Source: Bugula neritina (taxonomy: Eukaryota > Bryozoa > Gymnolaemata > Cheilostomatida > Bugulidae). From it: DNA of 64,000 nt. Position numbers and translations under genes: made by a program. Positions within the stretch are counted from its first letter, which is position 1. Every line of letters begins with the position of its first letter. The stretch spans positions 357,001-421,000 of the forward strand of contig OZ037769.1 in the NCBI GenBank assembly GCA_964035545.1. Reading direction: 5' to 3'. Of this stretch, positions 12,101-35,600 are shown in pieces. Under the pieces are notes generated by a model. That model did not search any database and was not told the DNA's origin. It saw only the letters and a list, made by a program, of their open reading frames with translations.

Positions 12101-12573
12101 TCTTTGTCTACATCGTGAAAGGAACTCCCAACTATAAGCACTTCGGCTTCGACAGTCTAGACGACATGCCAGAAATTATCTTCCCACTAGAGTCAGTGCC
12201 TTTCTACAATCAGATTTCCCGCATATACCCCGTCAGCGGTCTTCCTTCATCCACTCCTGTCTACAAAGTTTTCTCTTCCGGTAAACTCTCTCAGGACGAG
12301 TTGAATCTCCTCTTCCTCTCTCGCGAGTTGACGGAAGTTGTGGAGTGGATGGCCTACCCCCAGTATTCCGACAGCATGGAGTTCACCCCCTTCGTCTTGG
12401 CTCCCAACTTGTACCACGTCAACGCCATAGAGCTGGCAGCGTCAGCCATGGAGATGTCAGCAATTGGGGCCGTCAACGTGGCCAACCTCCTCTATCATCA
12501 CTCCCTAGGTAACAGTCACCGTGTGGACAACATGTTCGTGATTGAAGAGAAACATCTCAAGATGGAGTTGTAG
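9163..12573 (+). CDS. PCYOX1: Prenylcysteine oxidase, complete
   Basis: Exons 9163-9262, 9833-10042, 10268-10445, 10829-11040 and 11801-12573 sum to 1473 nt (490 aa; vertebrate enzyme ~505). Residues 1-20 are a signal peptide (MNINCAVAVAILNVAIVNSQ). The FAD Rossmann motif AIVGGGIGGSTAAYKL is at 34-49, followed by VYEKDKIGGRLRT and ETGGSVIHPANQHM. Later family blocks are RIYKWQDE, RVNYGQTPDN, AGADPGLWDVKGGN, and IELAASAMEMSAIGAVN near the C terminus. Known role: a secreted or lysosomal FAD thioether oxidase that releases cysteine, an aldehyde and H2O2 from prenylcysteine. The junction 10445/10829 needs a GC donor (AG|gcaggt) to keep frame and give the conserved RIY. PCYOX1 versus PCYOX1L cannot be separated. 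Confidence 0.93.
9293..9415. repeat. Trinucleotide-like (TAA/TAG/TAC) simple repeat in PCYOX intron 1
   Basis: A degenerate run of taatagtaatactaatagta triplets. Similar triplet runs recur at 57680-57760 and 61140-61600. Confidence 0.8.
10447..10560. repeat. 15-bp minisatellite at the PCYOX exon 3 donor
   Basis: About seven copies of gtgatgtgacagtat directly after the exon 3 donor. The first intron bases (caggtcatgtgatgtga) resemble the unit, so the array probably grew from the donor region. Confidence 0.85.
11032..11788. repeat. 52-bp splice-donor-spanning minisatellite (PCYOX)
   Basis: About 14 copies of a 52-bp unit whose core ctctagtgggtacgtgttac copies the end of exon 10829-11040 (CTCTAGTGG) plus its donor gtaggtgtt. 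The array fills the whole intron 11041-11800. Blocks at about 11330-11490 and 11520-11690 are nearly identical to each other, which indicates a higher-order duplication. Confidence 0.92.
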
Positions 12574-12992
12574 CGCCACAGCAGCGTGTAATATCATCTA
12601 CCTTCACTTCCTGTCTGTGTATGTTACTTCTCGTCTGCATATTATACAGTTTCCTGCCTCTATATTTTATATATAAATATATTGTAGAACTTTGTCGTTC
12701 AGCTTTTTACTCTCCCCATTCAAGACTGTGTTAATTAAATACTACGTCTACAATGTTCATATTATACTGTCATTACTAAACTAAGCACTGCTTTGTTCTC
12801 TTGTGTAATGTATTCTGTGTAATGTTACATTGCTGACTGCTGCCTAACTTTCTAATGTATATGATTCAGAGTGAGCTTTCATAATATTATTGTATGCTCT
12901 GTCCTATGCATCTTCTTGTTTTATACATTATAATATCATTTAGCTTTGCTAATTTTTGTAGTTGTCTTACCATTATATATTATATGAAGATA

Positions 12993-12998
12993 AATAAA
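12993..12998 (+). promoter_or_regulatory. Polyadenylation signal of PCYOX
   Basis: AATAAA about 420 bp after the stop codon, in an AT-rich tail. Confidence 0.5.
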
Positions 12999-14089
12999 GA
13001 GTTATCTTTCCTATCTAAAAAGGTGAAATCTATACAGATAGATTATTTACAATTGAAATTCTCCTAGGTGTAGTGAAATAGAAACTCAATGTTCACATCA
13101 CACATTTATCTGTACGTCTGCATTTGGTATCCGTCTGCTGTGGAAATGTTGCACAAGTTATGTTTACCAATGTTTTGCTTTAGTGCAAGCTTAACAATGT
13201 TCTGCCTTAGTGCAAGCTTTACAATGTTCTGCCTTAGTGCAAGCTTTACAATGTTTAGTATAACCATCAAGTACCATAATCTGAAATCTAGACCAGCGCC
13301 TGTAGTTATATAGTTATACATATGATAGATTATTTAATATAAAATTGTTTCAATTATTGGCATCCCTTTGAGATGAGAACTCAAAAGTTTGTTAGTTTAT
13401 TTATTCTGCAAATAATTCCTTAAATGTATTTGATAAAAAGCCCAAGTAAGTAGTTATTACTATGACAACAAAGCCTGAGCACCTTAACTACAAGTAAAGT
13501 AATAATTTGGTATTTCAAACCTGCCAGTTGCATATAAACACAACTTGCAAGATAATAAATATATATAGAATAATATTATACGGGTTATTTAGCTTAAGGA
13601 ACTAACAAGAAGCATCTAATATAAGGGAGGTATTCGGAAAGCTTCCGATGCTATTCAAAATTATGAACAATTGAAATTTTGTGTATAAGCCACATTTCAC
13701 AACCACTGTTTCTTTTTACAGCGCTATGATTGGCTACTACAAGGTTATGTACAGGCAGCAAAAAGTTGCTGTTGTAGCAATGTATACTGTAAATTTGTGA
13801 ACTGGTCATATCAGTGTTGCTGGGGGTAGAGAGAAGTAAAGATATTTTACCAGGTGTGTATTCTTTCTTCTTGCAGTGAATACGCTGTTAGTCTTTGAAA
13901 ATGGCCAACTATTCTATATTGTTTTTCAATTAGCTATCCGAGTGATGTGATAGATGCAATAAGAAAACAAGAACAATCATTGCAGGAGTAAAAAATTGAA
14001 ATAAAAAATTAATAGTTGTATTGACAAAACATTATAATTGTTCAACTTATGTTTTAGTGTTGCATAAGAGTTACACATACTGAGAGGAC
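12999..14089. other. Intergenic, PCYOX to LU-domain gene
   Basis: AT-rich and without a recognisable gene. It holds a short array of 3-4 copies of a 27-bp unit (core agtgcaagctttacaatgtt) at 13163-13255, which causes small ORFs on both strands. The promoter and 5' UTR of the downstream gene must lie here. Confidence 0.6.
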
Positions 14090-15060
14090 ATGAGAAGCCT
14101 GTTGGTTGTAGGAGCTCTGCTCCTTGGTAAGTTTTACAGAATATTCTGTGTGAATTATGAGACATACTCTAAGGAAGTGTCAAGCAATGAGAATTTTATT
14201 TAAACTAAGATGAAACGGCTGTCTATCATAAGAATGCAATATGGTTACTAGGTACTATATATGATATAGAAATACTTCTACTAATGAAAACATGTACAGT
14301 GTGAAAACTCTTTGTAGGCACAATTATAGCATAAAAAATTATTTTCTGAGGTACATTAACATATACATTTTATTTGTCAAAAAAATCATTTTTAACAGTT
14401 CTTTATTAATTTAAAGATTCCATTGCACTGATATTTCAAACCAGTCTTATCCATGTTCATTTAAAATAAAAATTGTAATGTATATAACTATATGTTGCTC
14501 TTTGTTGAATTTCAATTATTAGCAATCTTAGATCGTTTTGATTATGAAATGAAATAATAAAGCTTTGTGATTATGAAAATATTATAATCAGCTGAATGAT
14601 TTGAGTAAACAATTGAGAACTATCGACAGTAAACTAACAATAGTTTGCTCAAGTGAACAGTAAATGTCCACTTGAGTATTTCGGGCTCCTTCTTTATGTT
14701 GATATATTGACATAAAATTTTGAGTTATATTTGAGCTCGAATTGATGAAGTCATATTTGATAAAATGAAAATATAACAATGCCTTGTTTTAGTTGCTATA
14801 TGCTGAATTGATTTAAAGCGATGCAATAATGTTTTTTGTGAATTTGCAGCGGTGAACGTCACAACTTCACTCAAGTGCAAAGGTAAAGCAAACTTGTTGG
14901 AGTTTTACAGCACGGCTTGTAAACATAATGGTCACCATGGTGATCCGGAAGAAGATCAGTCTTGTCTGGTGGAAACTCGTGACGAACTTGATAGACAATG
15001 TGAGACGGATGACGCTTGTACTGTAAGAGAATAGCTATATTATATAAATTATATATATAA

Positions 15061-15154
<94 letters not shown>

Positions 15155-17495
15155 GTATATATCCGTATATATAGGAAATAAACATTGTGCTGGATGATGA
15201 CAGCTACGATGAGGAAGCTCAAGATATGATCTGGAGCTTCTCTTCATGTTATTAGAAAGAAATGGAAATCTACATTTGTGTTGATGATGCCAGTGAGTTT
15301 AATACAACTAAGTAAAGTGTATAGCAATTTCCTCGAACTGATGTATTTCTCTGTACACTGTTTGTAACTTGTCAACTAATTTTATGCAACATACTTGTTG
15401 TCCATGCTATATTTATTTTCCATTCCACTTGTTGTGCATGCCAACTACTAATTTTCTAAGCTGAGGAGCTCCTGTGCTGTTCCTTCTAAATACTGCTGAA
15501 AAATTTCCATGTCTGCTTAAAAATATTAGGCTTTGATTAAATTTATATATATACTGGTTATTTCACTTACAGCTGGATCAACAACTATACCACCAACAAC
15601 TACAGCAGCACCAACTACAGCAGCACCAACAACAACAGCAGCACCAACAACAACAGCAGCACCAACCACAACAGCAGCTCCAACCACAGCAGCTCCAACC
15701 ACAGCAGCACCAACCACAGCAGCACCAACTACAGCAGCACCAACTACTACAGCAGCTCCAACAACTACAGCAGCTCCAACTACTACAGCAGCACCAACTA
15801 CAACAGGTAAAACTTTTCAAATACATATTATATAAATAACAAACAGCAAATGTTAGGCAAATGTTTATGTTTTCATGATATGACATCATGGTTTTGCAAC
15901 GTGATATATGTTGTAAGGTAACAGGCACTTTTACATATTTTGTATTGTAATATATATTATAACAGACACATTTATGTTGTAGCTGCACCATTGACTGGAT
16001 GCTACGAAGGGACAGTCGATTTTACTGCTAATAGCTGTGCCGTACAAACTAAGACAGTTGAGCTAACAATGGTTGGGACATCCACTAAAGTTAATTTCAA
16101 AGTACATGTTATTGGGTGCTGCTCAGACGAAGATAATTGCAAAGTTGACACGTCTGAAGATGGTACGAGTTCTTTTAATTTTAACTGCTTCAGTTTATTT
16201 AAAAACAAAATATAATGCCTACACTTTTTGAAAATCACCTCTGCTAATTTAATTGTCCAAAGTTGGACTTCCTGTCTGGTTTCAAATAGGGAGTGGATTA
16301 TTGTATAAAGTACATACAGATTGTTAGGGGAGTGATCTGTACCAGAGCATTTAGTGCTATCTTAAGTGTTGTTCTACAGAGCCATATGAATGCAGCTACT
16401 ATACAACACCTAATATTGATGGTAGCAGTGAGTACACCGTTAGTTGTTCAGAAGGTTGCTTTACTGGAGTTACTACTTATCCTGATGGGTAAGCACACGC
16501 AGTGTTGTGTCTTTAGAATAAAAATATATTTTTCCTCTGATATTCGAATAAAGTTTAATACCATATGTATGACCAACATGTCATTTACTAAAGTCAAGCT
16601 CTTTCAGCATAAACCTAGTGATGATGGCATTATCTGGCTGTAGTATAATTAATAACCTGTTATTAGTAACTACAGTACCTAGTTACTGTAAGTTATTAGT
16701 TATTAGTTACTATATAGTTACTATAGTAACTAGTAGCTGGTTACTATAAGCTACTACTTTAGTGATAACTAGTAGCTAGTAACTACAGTAGTATAGCAGT
16801 ACCACATATCTCCTTATAGAATTGTTAAATCTGCACATGGATGCCTTAATGACATTCCCCGGGAGTTGGTGGGGCCATACGACGATGTAACCGAATGTGA
16901 CAAAGACACCATCATGGATGGAGACTGCCAAGACCTTGCTGGTGGATTCTATGTAAGCAAACCCTTTCACAAACTTTTTTCTTTCATCAAGTTCTTGAGC
17001 TAATGATTTAAATACATCAACTAATTTATCAAGTTCTCTGGACACAGAGTATGCTATACAATACATTAAATATTATATATGATATACTATGTTACATTAT
17101 CTTGTTTTCTGTTATATATGGTATATATTGCAGTGTATAATATGTTGTAGCAGTACAGTAATATTTTATATACTTAACTACAGTATATATAGAATAAATC
17201 ATGGAAGCTACAATTTCACATCTCTGTTACAGGTCTGTGCCCGGTGCTGTAAGCTACAATTTCACTTCTCTGTTACAGGTCTGTGCCCGATGCTGCAAGC
17301 TACAATTTCACTTCTCTGTTACAGGTCTGTGCCCGATGCTGCAAGTCAGATAACTGTAACGACTGGGAGACCCAAGAAGAAATTTTAGCTGATGACGACG
17401 ATGACAATGACAACGGCTCTACAAATCTTTTACCGTCTGCTCTTCTTCTTATTATCACCTTTCTATGCTCAATCAAACATCTAGTAGGCTTTTAG
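14090..17495 (+). CDS. GPI-anchored Ly6/uPAR (LU) domain protein with mucin-like linker
   Basis: Exons 14090-14126, 14850-15022, 15256-15292, 15573-15806, 15983-16162, 16380-16488, 16820-16952 and 17325-17495 sum to 1074 nt (357 aa), in frame. Residues 1-13 are the signal peptide MRSLLVVGALLLA. An N-terminal Cys-rich region follows (LKCKG...CKHNG...SCLVE...RQCETDDACT), then about 75 residues of T/A/P repeat (TTAAPTT, likely O-glycosylated). The second Cys-rich part ends IGCCSDEDNCK, and a full third unit runs from YECSYYTT to VCARCCKSDNCND. CC-x3-DxC is the closing signature of the three-finger LU fold. The C terminus has an acidic spacer, then a hydrophobic tail (LLPSALLLIITFLCSIKHL) with no charged extension, typical of a GPI signal. 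Ligand and role are unknown. The third, 37-nt exon is the least certain. Confidence 0.78.
15060..15152. repeat. (TA)n microsatellite
   Basis: About 45 uninterrupted TA dinucleotides in the LU-gene intron after exon 2, ending just before a pseudo-acceptor. Confidence 0.97.
15175..15255 (+). other. Possible alternative terminal exon / decayed duplicate exon
   Basis: An acceptor (tatatag) precedes an in-frame stretch that starts EINIVLDDD and ends FSSCY followed by TAG. Spliced from exon 2 (phase 0), it would end the LU protein early as a soluble form. Its start (GAAATaaACATTgTGc) closely resembles the exon region at 15265 (GAAATctACATTtGTGt), both followed by GATGATG, so the two look like a tandem exon duplication. 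The TAG stop of this copy is also the acceptor AG of the next exon. Confidence 0.4.
15575..15806 (+). repeat. Coding minisatellite (mucin-like APTT repeat)
   Basis: A 12/15-bp coding repeat of the form gcaccaactacagca within the LU gene, giving about 15 copies of AAPTT/AAPTTT. All units keep the frame. Confidence 0.9.
16635..16800. repeat. Degenerate gttacta/tagtaac inverted repeats
   Basis: Many short alternating copies of gttactatagtaac-like words in both orientations in an LU-gene intron. They can fold into hairpins. No gene is visible in them. Confidence 0.6.
17222..17345. repeat. 46-bp splice-acceptor-spanning repeat (LU gene)
   Basis: Three tandem copies of acceptor plus exon start: each has cacttctctgttacag followed by GTCTGTGCCCGATGCTGCAAG (17233, 17279 and 17325 are the three exon-start positions). 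The first copy has two substitutions. Only the third copy continues into the coding exon that ends with the GPI signal. Confidence 0.92.
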
Positions 17496-17825
17496 ACTAA
17501 TTTTTTTTGCTTAGCACGGTGTTACCTTTTTGTGCCTGTTTTTGTGCTTCATATCAATATTTGAATTGTTTGCTTCGTTTTTTATGTTTGTTTTCTAAAT
17601 TCTAGTTGATGAAGTTAATTAGAACAAAAATATGAATCTTGAAATTATTACCAACTTTGTGTGCCACCAGCTGGTCAAGTATCCCTAAGTTTTGGCATAG
17701 ACTTCAGTGTGTGCTGCAGTAAATTAGTGTGCAGTTTGTAAATTCTTATATATTTTTATTTTTTCCGTTTTGAAAACTAAAGCTTCATTGTGAATTGACT
17801 GTATATGAAACTTTGCGTTTGCTAA

Positions 17826-17831
17826 AATAAA
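17826..17831 (+). promoter_or_regulatory. Polyadenylation signal of the LU gene
   Basis: AATAAA about 330 bp after the stop. Confidence 0.5.
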
Positions 17832-20040
17832 TCTGATAATTTCATAAGTCTTTAACTTTTTTGATTTCTAACTTGACATAGGTTTGACATATAAATGAGA
17901 GCTTTTCTACCAGATTACTATTCTATGGTGTGTATATAATAGCAGACCAGAGTATACTCTCTATACACTTACGTCGTATATAGTATCACAGGATATACTC
18001 TCTATACACTTACGTCGTATAGTATCACAGAATATACCCTGTATACACTTACAGTATATAGTATTACAGGATATTTTATGACCTTGTTTATTGATTGACA
18101 AAAGCTATAAAAATTGTAGAGAAAAACTAGTAGAATATTGATTGTATGCCACTAGTTAGAGTCCACCTACATCGTAAGTTTGTACAAGTTTTCTGAATAG
18201 TTACGAGCAATCAGTGACATGCATAATGTGTTTAGAAAAAGTGAAAGTTTTTGAAAAAGTGAAAGTTTTGAAATTGCAAAAATCATATATTTGCAAGATA
18301 TTTATAGCATGGTAGCTTAGCAACGACCTCTCTTAGCAAACTGTGAAACACATGGCACTATAATGGTCTGTATTGTTCGGCCAGTTCACCTGAAAATGTT
18401 TGTATATGTGCTCCATGGTGATATGTGTTAAGGTGATCAAAAGGGAATTCTTAGCCATTGTAGCTTTTGTTGGTGTTGCTAATGTAAAGCATAATGTATG
18501 ATTATACTACAACAGAAAAAAAACTCAGGTGTTTATATTTTATAAAACATAAAACAATTTCATTGTTTAGAAGTCTTTGCATAGAATACTATAGAATATA
18601 ATATGACAAATTAGCAGCATGCTTAATTCCTCATAAAGAAAAACTTGACTGCCTCTAATTTCAACCCGCCTGATATTTTCAGTCCTAATGTCAACGTAGC
18701 CATTCAATGTTGAAATATTTATGAAGTGGCACAACCCTGTTCACACATGAAGATGATTTGTTAACAAGTATATGGTTCTTTGTAAGGCAGCTGAAGGTAG
18801 TATTCACTGCAGACCTAGTCTTTTATCAGCCTGTAATTGTAGGTTCATGCATATATAAATGGATTGTTCATCACTATGTTACACTGAATATTGTACTAAT
18901 AATGAAAATAAAATGGCTGAAATCAAATTATACAATAGCGTAATTTTGAGAATAAAATCGGCTGCTAAAATAAATTGCAATTATTAACAGAGATTTTTAA
19001 ATTAGAATAAAATATGAAGTTTTTTGTTTTAATCAGTTTGTTTTAATTTAAGCAAACCTATAATATAGTAGATTGCATTTTGATTCAGCATAACTTGCAG
19101 ACTGGCAAAATGTATTTCAAGAACATTGTTTTGCTCAAATAGAGTTTTTAGTACTTTATGTTTTTGTTATATTGGGCACTTTGCAGTTTTTGGTCTATGG
19201 GATAGAGATGACAACTTTTCGTGCCGTGAATGCTATTAAGGGTTCACTCACTTCAGTATACAGTTTACTTTATAGAAAGAGGATAACTCTTGAGTATACA
19301 CTTCAACATACAGTTTACTTTATAGAAAGAGGATAACTCTTGAGTATACACTGCAACAGTTTACTTTATAGAAAGAGGATAACTCATGAATACTCACTTC
19401 AGCAAACGATTTACTTTGTAGAGAGAGGATAATTCCTAAGTACTCACTTCAGCATACAGTTTACTATAATATATATAAGTTTCTTTCAGTACAACCCTAG
19501 CTGTGTATGTATAGAGGAAGGGTTGATTATCTTCTAAGGTTACTAACTCTTCCCTTTGTAGTTTATTAGCTCATAATAAAAGAGCTGTTGCAGCCATCCA
19601 ATTTATATCCAACACTAATCAATTATCCCTCATTATTATTCAACAATAAACAGTATAATTAATTCCAAGCGGCCAATCAAAGCTACACAGATACTCTGAA
19701 GGTCCAATAAAATGCCAGGAAATGTACACAAGGGACTACTAGCTGCCACTGTTTGCTAACACATTGTAGCACACAGCCCACTCGCAGCTCAGCCTATTTA
19801 AGGGAGAGTATAAAGTAAACACGTGAAGAGCCTTGCCTTTCAATCAACATTTTATTAGCTTTAGCAACTGCATTCTTGCACACCTCTTCCCTCGCAAAAT
19901 CTCTCTCACACACACAAACTCTCTCTCACACACAAAGTCTCTCTCTCACACAAACTCTCTCTCACACACAAAGTCTCTCTCTCTCACACACACACAAAGT
20001 CTCTCTCACACAAAGTCTCTCTCTTTCAAGACTCTTCAAG
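17832..20040. other. Intergenic and PKC upstream region
   Basis: No gene seen. It contains about three copies of a ~41-bp repeat (17935-18075), about four copies of a ~52-bp repeat with core cagtttactttatagaaaga (19243-19470), a TATA-like TATAAAG at 19809-19815 near an E-box CACGTG, and a CT/CACA-rich microsatellite (19903-20030) that probably lies in the PKC 5' UTR or promoter. Confidence 0.6.
19903..20030. repeat. CTCTCA/CACA-rich microsatellite upstream of the PKC start
   Basis: Irregular ctctctcacacacaaagt repeat ending 10 bp before the PKC ATG. It is a pyrimidine-rich tract on the coding strand, and two forward ORFs over it are artefacts. Confidence 0.85.
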
Positions 20041-31835
<11,795 letters not shown>

Positions 31836-32251
31836 TACCGTGAGGTATATTTCAGCTAGCTATTCCATTATTTTGATCTCCTCACACTTGTGGATGTAGA
31901 TATACTTTCAATTAGGTGCCGTGAGTAGTGCCAAAAGTGTCTACAATTGATTGTAGATTTGCTTACAATCACTTCGACTTCTCCACTTTATCTGGTTGTT
32001 AGTAATGATTGTAAACAGGTAAATATTAAACATGATCTGGTAAGGGTTTCGTTTCTAACTACGAAGAAATTTCTATATTATAAGAAAATATTACAAGACG
32101 GTTTTGAGTTGTCCTCTCTGCTTGTACGTAGTCACTTATTCTTCTGCATACGATTGTAAAGTGCTTTATTCTCTTAGCAATGCTTGGTGAATCGAACAGA
32201 CTTACTCGAGTATAACAAGAAGTCGTCCTCTCATGTCTGCACTGAAACACT

Positions 32252-32633
32252 AATAAAAAAGTTCATTCTGAGAATAATAAAAGACACAAGATTGTATAAA
32301 GTGTTCTGCGTATTTCTTTATTGTTATGTACCTTGAAACTCTAAGCAGGGTAGTCTGTGCACATTGCTTTACTTATTTGATGTTTATATTGTGTCCAAAA
32401 ACGGCTTTTTTCTACCCATTGTAAATTGTAATTACTTTTACTTTTGTTTTGTTTTTTAAATGTTATATTATATCTCTGCAATAAATTTGGCAAGTTTTTC
32501 AACCCCTATAGAATCTCTTTGAAAGTTTTAAATTAATTATTATTTTGTGTGCAATATATTTTACATTTTACTACATTTTAAAAATGTTATGCTGCAATAG
32601 TATTTCATTTCTATTTATGTAATTTCTAATAAA
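32252..32633 (+). promoter_or_regulatory. Candidate PKC polyadenylation signals
   Basis: Three perfect AATAAA hexamers at 32252-32257, 32480-32485 and 32628-32633, 417-800 bp after the PKC stop. Alternative 3' ends are possible; which is used cannot be told. Confidence 0.45.
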
Positions 32634-35600
32634 ATGTGAAGCATAAACATTGTGTGTTGCATTCACAAATATGAAAATCTTAAAAATGTTTTGCAATATT
32701 TGTACAATAATTAAATTGATGGTAAAAACAATTTTAAAAATATTACAACAAGCTGGTATGATCTCGAATGCAGCACCATAACAAAGGACCAGTTAGAGTA
32801 GACCAAAACATACTGTATTAATTCTGTGATGACAAAATATTAAAAAACATTAAAAGTAGAATAGCTCTAAGAAGATTCTTCTCAATTCTATTCGTAGTTC
32901 AATACATTGCATAGATGTAGCGGGTTTAAATTGTCAAATCACCAGTTTTAACTGTCTTTTCCCAAAACCTCCTCATTAGTTGTAGGCTACATTGCAGTAG
33001 ATACGTTTACTGTTTATGTAGTTGCAGGCCTCGACTGTACGTTTCAAGTGTTGACTGTAGACGTCAGCCCAGTCATTGATTGATAGTACGCGTGCTTCAT
33101 TGATAATTTGTGTAATTAGTCGTCAACAGTGAGATACGATTTTCAATTATCAGCTGGGAGAGGGTTGAATGGCGGCTATTATATAAGGCATGATGAGCTA
33201 CAAGTACTTCATTGTATTCCACTACACACAGGTGTAATAAGTCTGAGTAAATTAATAAAGAATCCTGAGTAATACCTACTAAAGCACCCCTAGTCAATTA
33301 CTCTCCTTCAGCATTAGAGCATCTAAATACAAACTGGGCATCAATACAAAGCTGTGGATAGCAGGCACTTGTTCCTAGGTGTCAAAGTATCTACTAGAAG
33401 CCAGCAACACTCTTAGAGGATGTAAGCAGGTAAGTTTCCTAGCTTCTAGAACATTCATTTAGCAGTGTTCTGCAACATAACACAATGTATGTATGCTGTC
33501 TACACAGTTTATATACTTTTTATATTTGTTAGTACAACTATTTTGTGAGTTATTATTTAATCTTTCAACACAACTAGAGGGCTGTAAAAATTCTAGCTAA
33601 CAATCTTAAAACTATTGACAAAATACTGACCTCTCATTGTATACCTCCAAACACCCTGTCAGTTTTTGTTAAACTTTATATAGTCCAACTCTAAGGCACT
33701 ATTTCCTTTGTCAATTCTCATTCAAGAACTATTGGCACATATATTATAATATACTGCAAGACCATATATACAATAAATATATGCAGATATTATATACTGT
33801 GTATATTTCAATAGATACTCCAATATACGCCTGCACTGAGTTCTAAACTACAAGTTTTATATAATCAATCTAAAAAATACTGAACTACCTTAGCATTAGA
33901 TTCCTAGAACAATTTTATAACACAAAAACCCCTCAAGCCATGAAACCAGAGTGTTGAGAGTGAAAATTACTGGAACGCTGCACACTGCCCTCGTACAATA
34001 AGCATTCTTCAAGCATACATGTACTCAGTCTAAACAGGCATATCAGTCCATAACTTGCAGAAAGAACTGTTAGCACATGTGGTAAGATGAAAGAAGGTAT
34101 TGTTGTGAGCAATATATAGTTTGCAGGTGTGTAGAGGTGAAACTCTGTGTGCAGGTGCTCAACGCACTAGACCTATGTTTAGTTTCAAATTTCTACTTAG
34201 TCTACTGTTACACCTTCATTCGTGTATATAGAAATTTCTCTCAACTCCGAGTTTAGTTAGTTTTTCTATGTGTGTTGCTCTTATAATGTTTATTTAAAAT
34301 CAAATAATTCTTTAGCATTACCTGTGAATAAAGTTACTTGCAAAATAAAAATAAATATGGCTATGCATGTACATTATAATAATCACCGTAAATATGAAAA
34401 TGAGGAGTCATTATCATAAAACAGAGGCAACTGTAGAACTATTTCAGTTTAATGAAATCAACATTATCACATAGAAACTTTTCAACTGAAAGGCTATTAA
34501 TTTATTAAAACAAATTTATTCACAATTTTGTTTATTTTCTAATATTAGATTCCTGTGGCTGATAATGCAATACTTTGCTATAATATATAATAAGTTTTGT
34601 TTAGTAACTTCTGCTTGAATTGGATAATAATTGACATGTTTTGAACCCTGTTTGAGTTGATAGTTTTGACAGTGTGAAGTATTTTATGCAATACTATTTG
34701 TAAGATCTGGGTGACTAGGTAAGATAAATTATGTCTCTCATCAGCAAAAACTACAAGAGCCAGGTGTATTGAGTGCTAATACTAATGATTAAGACTCCAT
34801 TATCCAGTTGTATAACATAGGATTAGCTCTACCAACTGCAACTCTTAGTTCCGCTCATCCGCTCTCTCAGCTACCTACCTCTCTCCTACTGTAGCCACCT
34901 ACCTCTCTCCTACTGTAGCAAATGTCAGGTAAAATTATGAAACAAAAACTTAATTATTTTTGGCAAATTGTTACGTAAATTATTCTTAGAAGTTCAATAG
35001 AAATCTATATATATATGAAAGCAAGCAGTGTGTGTTTCTATTCATCTTCTCTTCTAAACCAAATCTACAGTTAGCATGCCTTGCTATAGCAAACATTTAG
35101 CATGCCTTGCTATAGCAAACAGTTGCTGCTTTCTAAGCAAGTCTGTTTCATCTTCTAGTCAAACAAACGAGCTTTTGTTAGCTGAGGTTAATCTGTAATT
35201 CAAGCCAGCCTTAATGACTTTTTCACAATAAAAACAACCAACCTGCGAGGTATAAACTTTGACAACCACTGAATAATGATTTTATAAGAACTTTGAATGC
35301 CAAAGCGCAACTCAACAGACTGCGTGTTGCTTATAGGATGGTTATATTATGCTTTTTGACATATTTGTTTGTTCAACTCTGGATCTAGTAAACAAGTATT
35401 TCTAAATAAAGTTACAAGGAATTTGCAATACTTATAACAAATACCTGTAAATATGATTTCTTGTTAAGACCAGATCATATCCACGGTTAGACATAGATTT
35501 GCTCTCTTTAAGACAGCATGCATGCAGTTGATGAAAGCTGAGTGTACTTTGATTGAGTGTTGTTATTAGCGAATTCCTAAATACTGTGAGAAAGGAATTT

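Noticed and set aside
15526-15991. Minus-strand ORFs with poly-Cys/Trp or poly-Val/Ala (e.g. CCCSWCCC)
   Set aside because: They are antisense shadows of the coding APTT mucin repeat.
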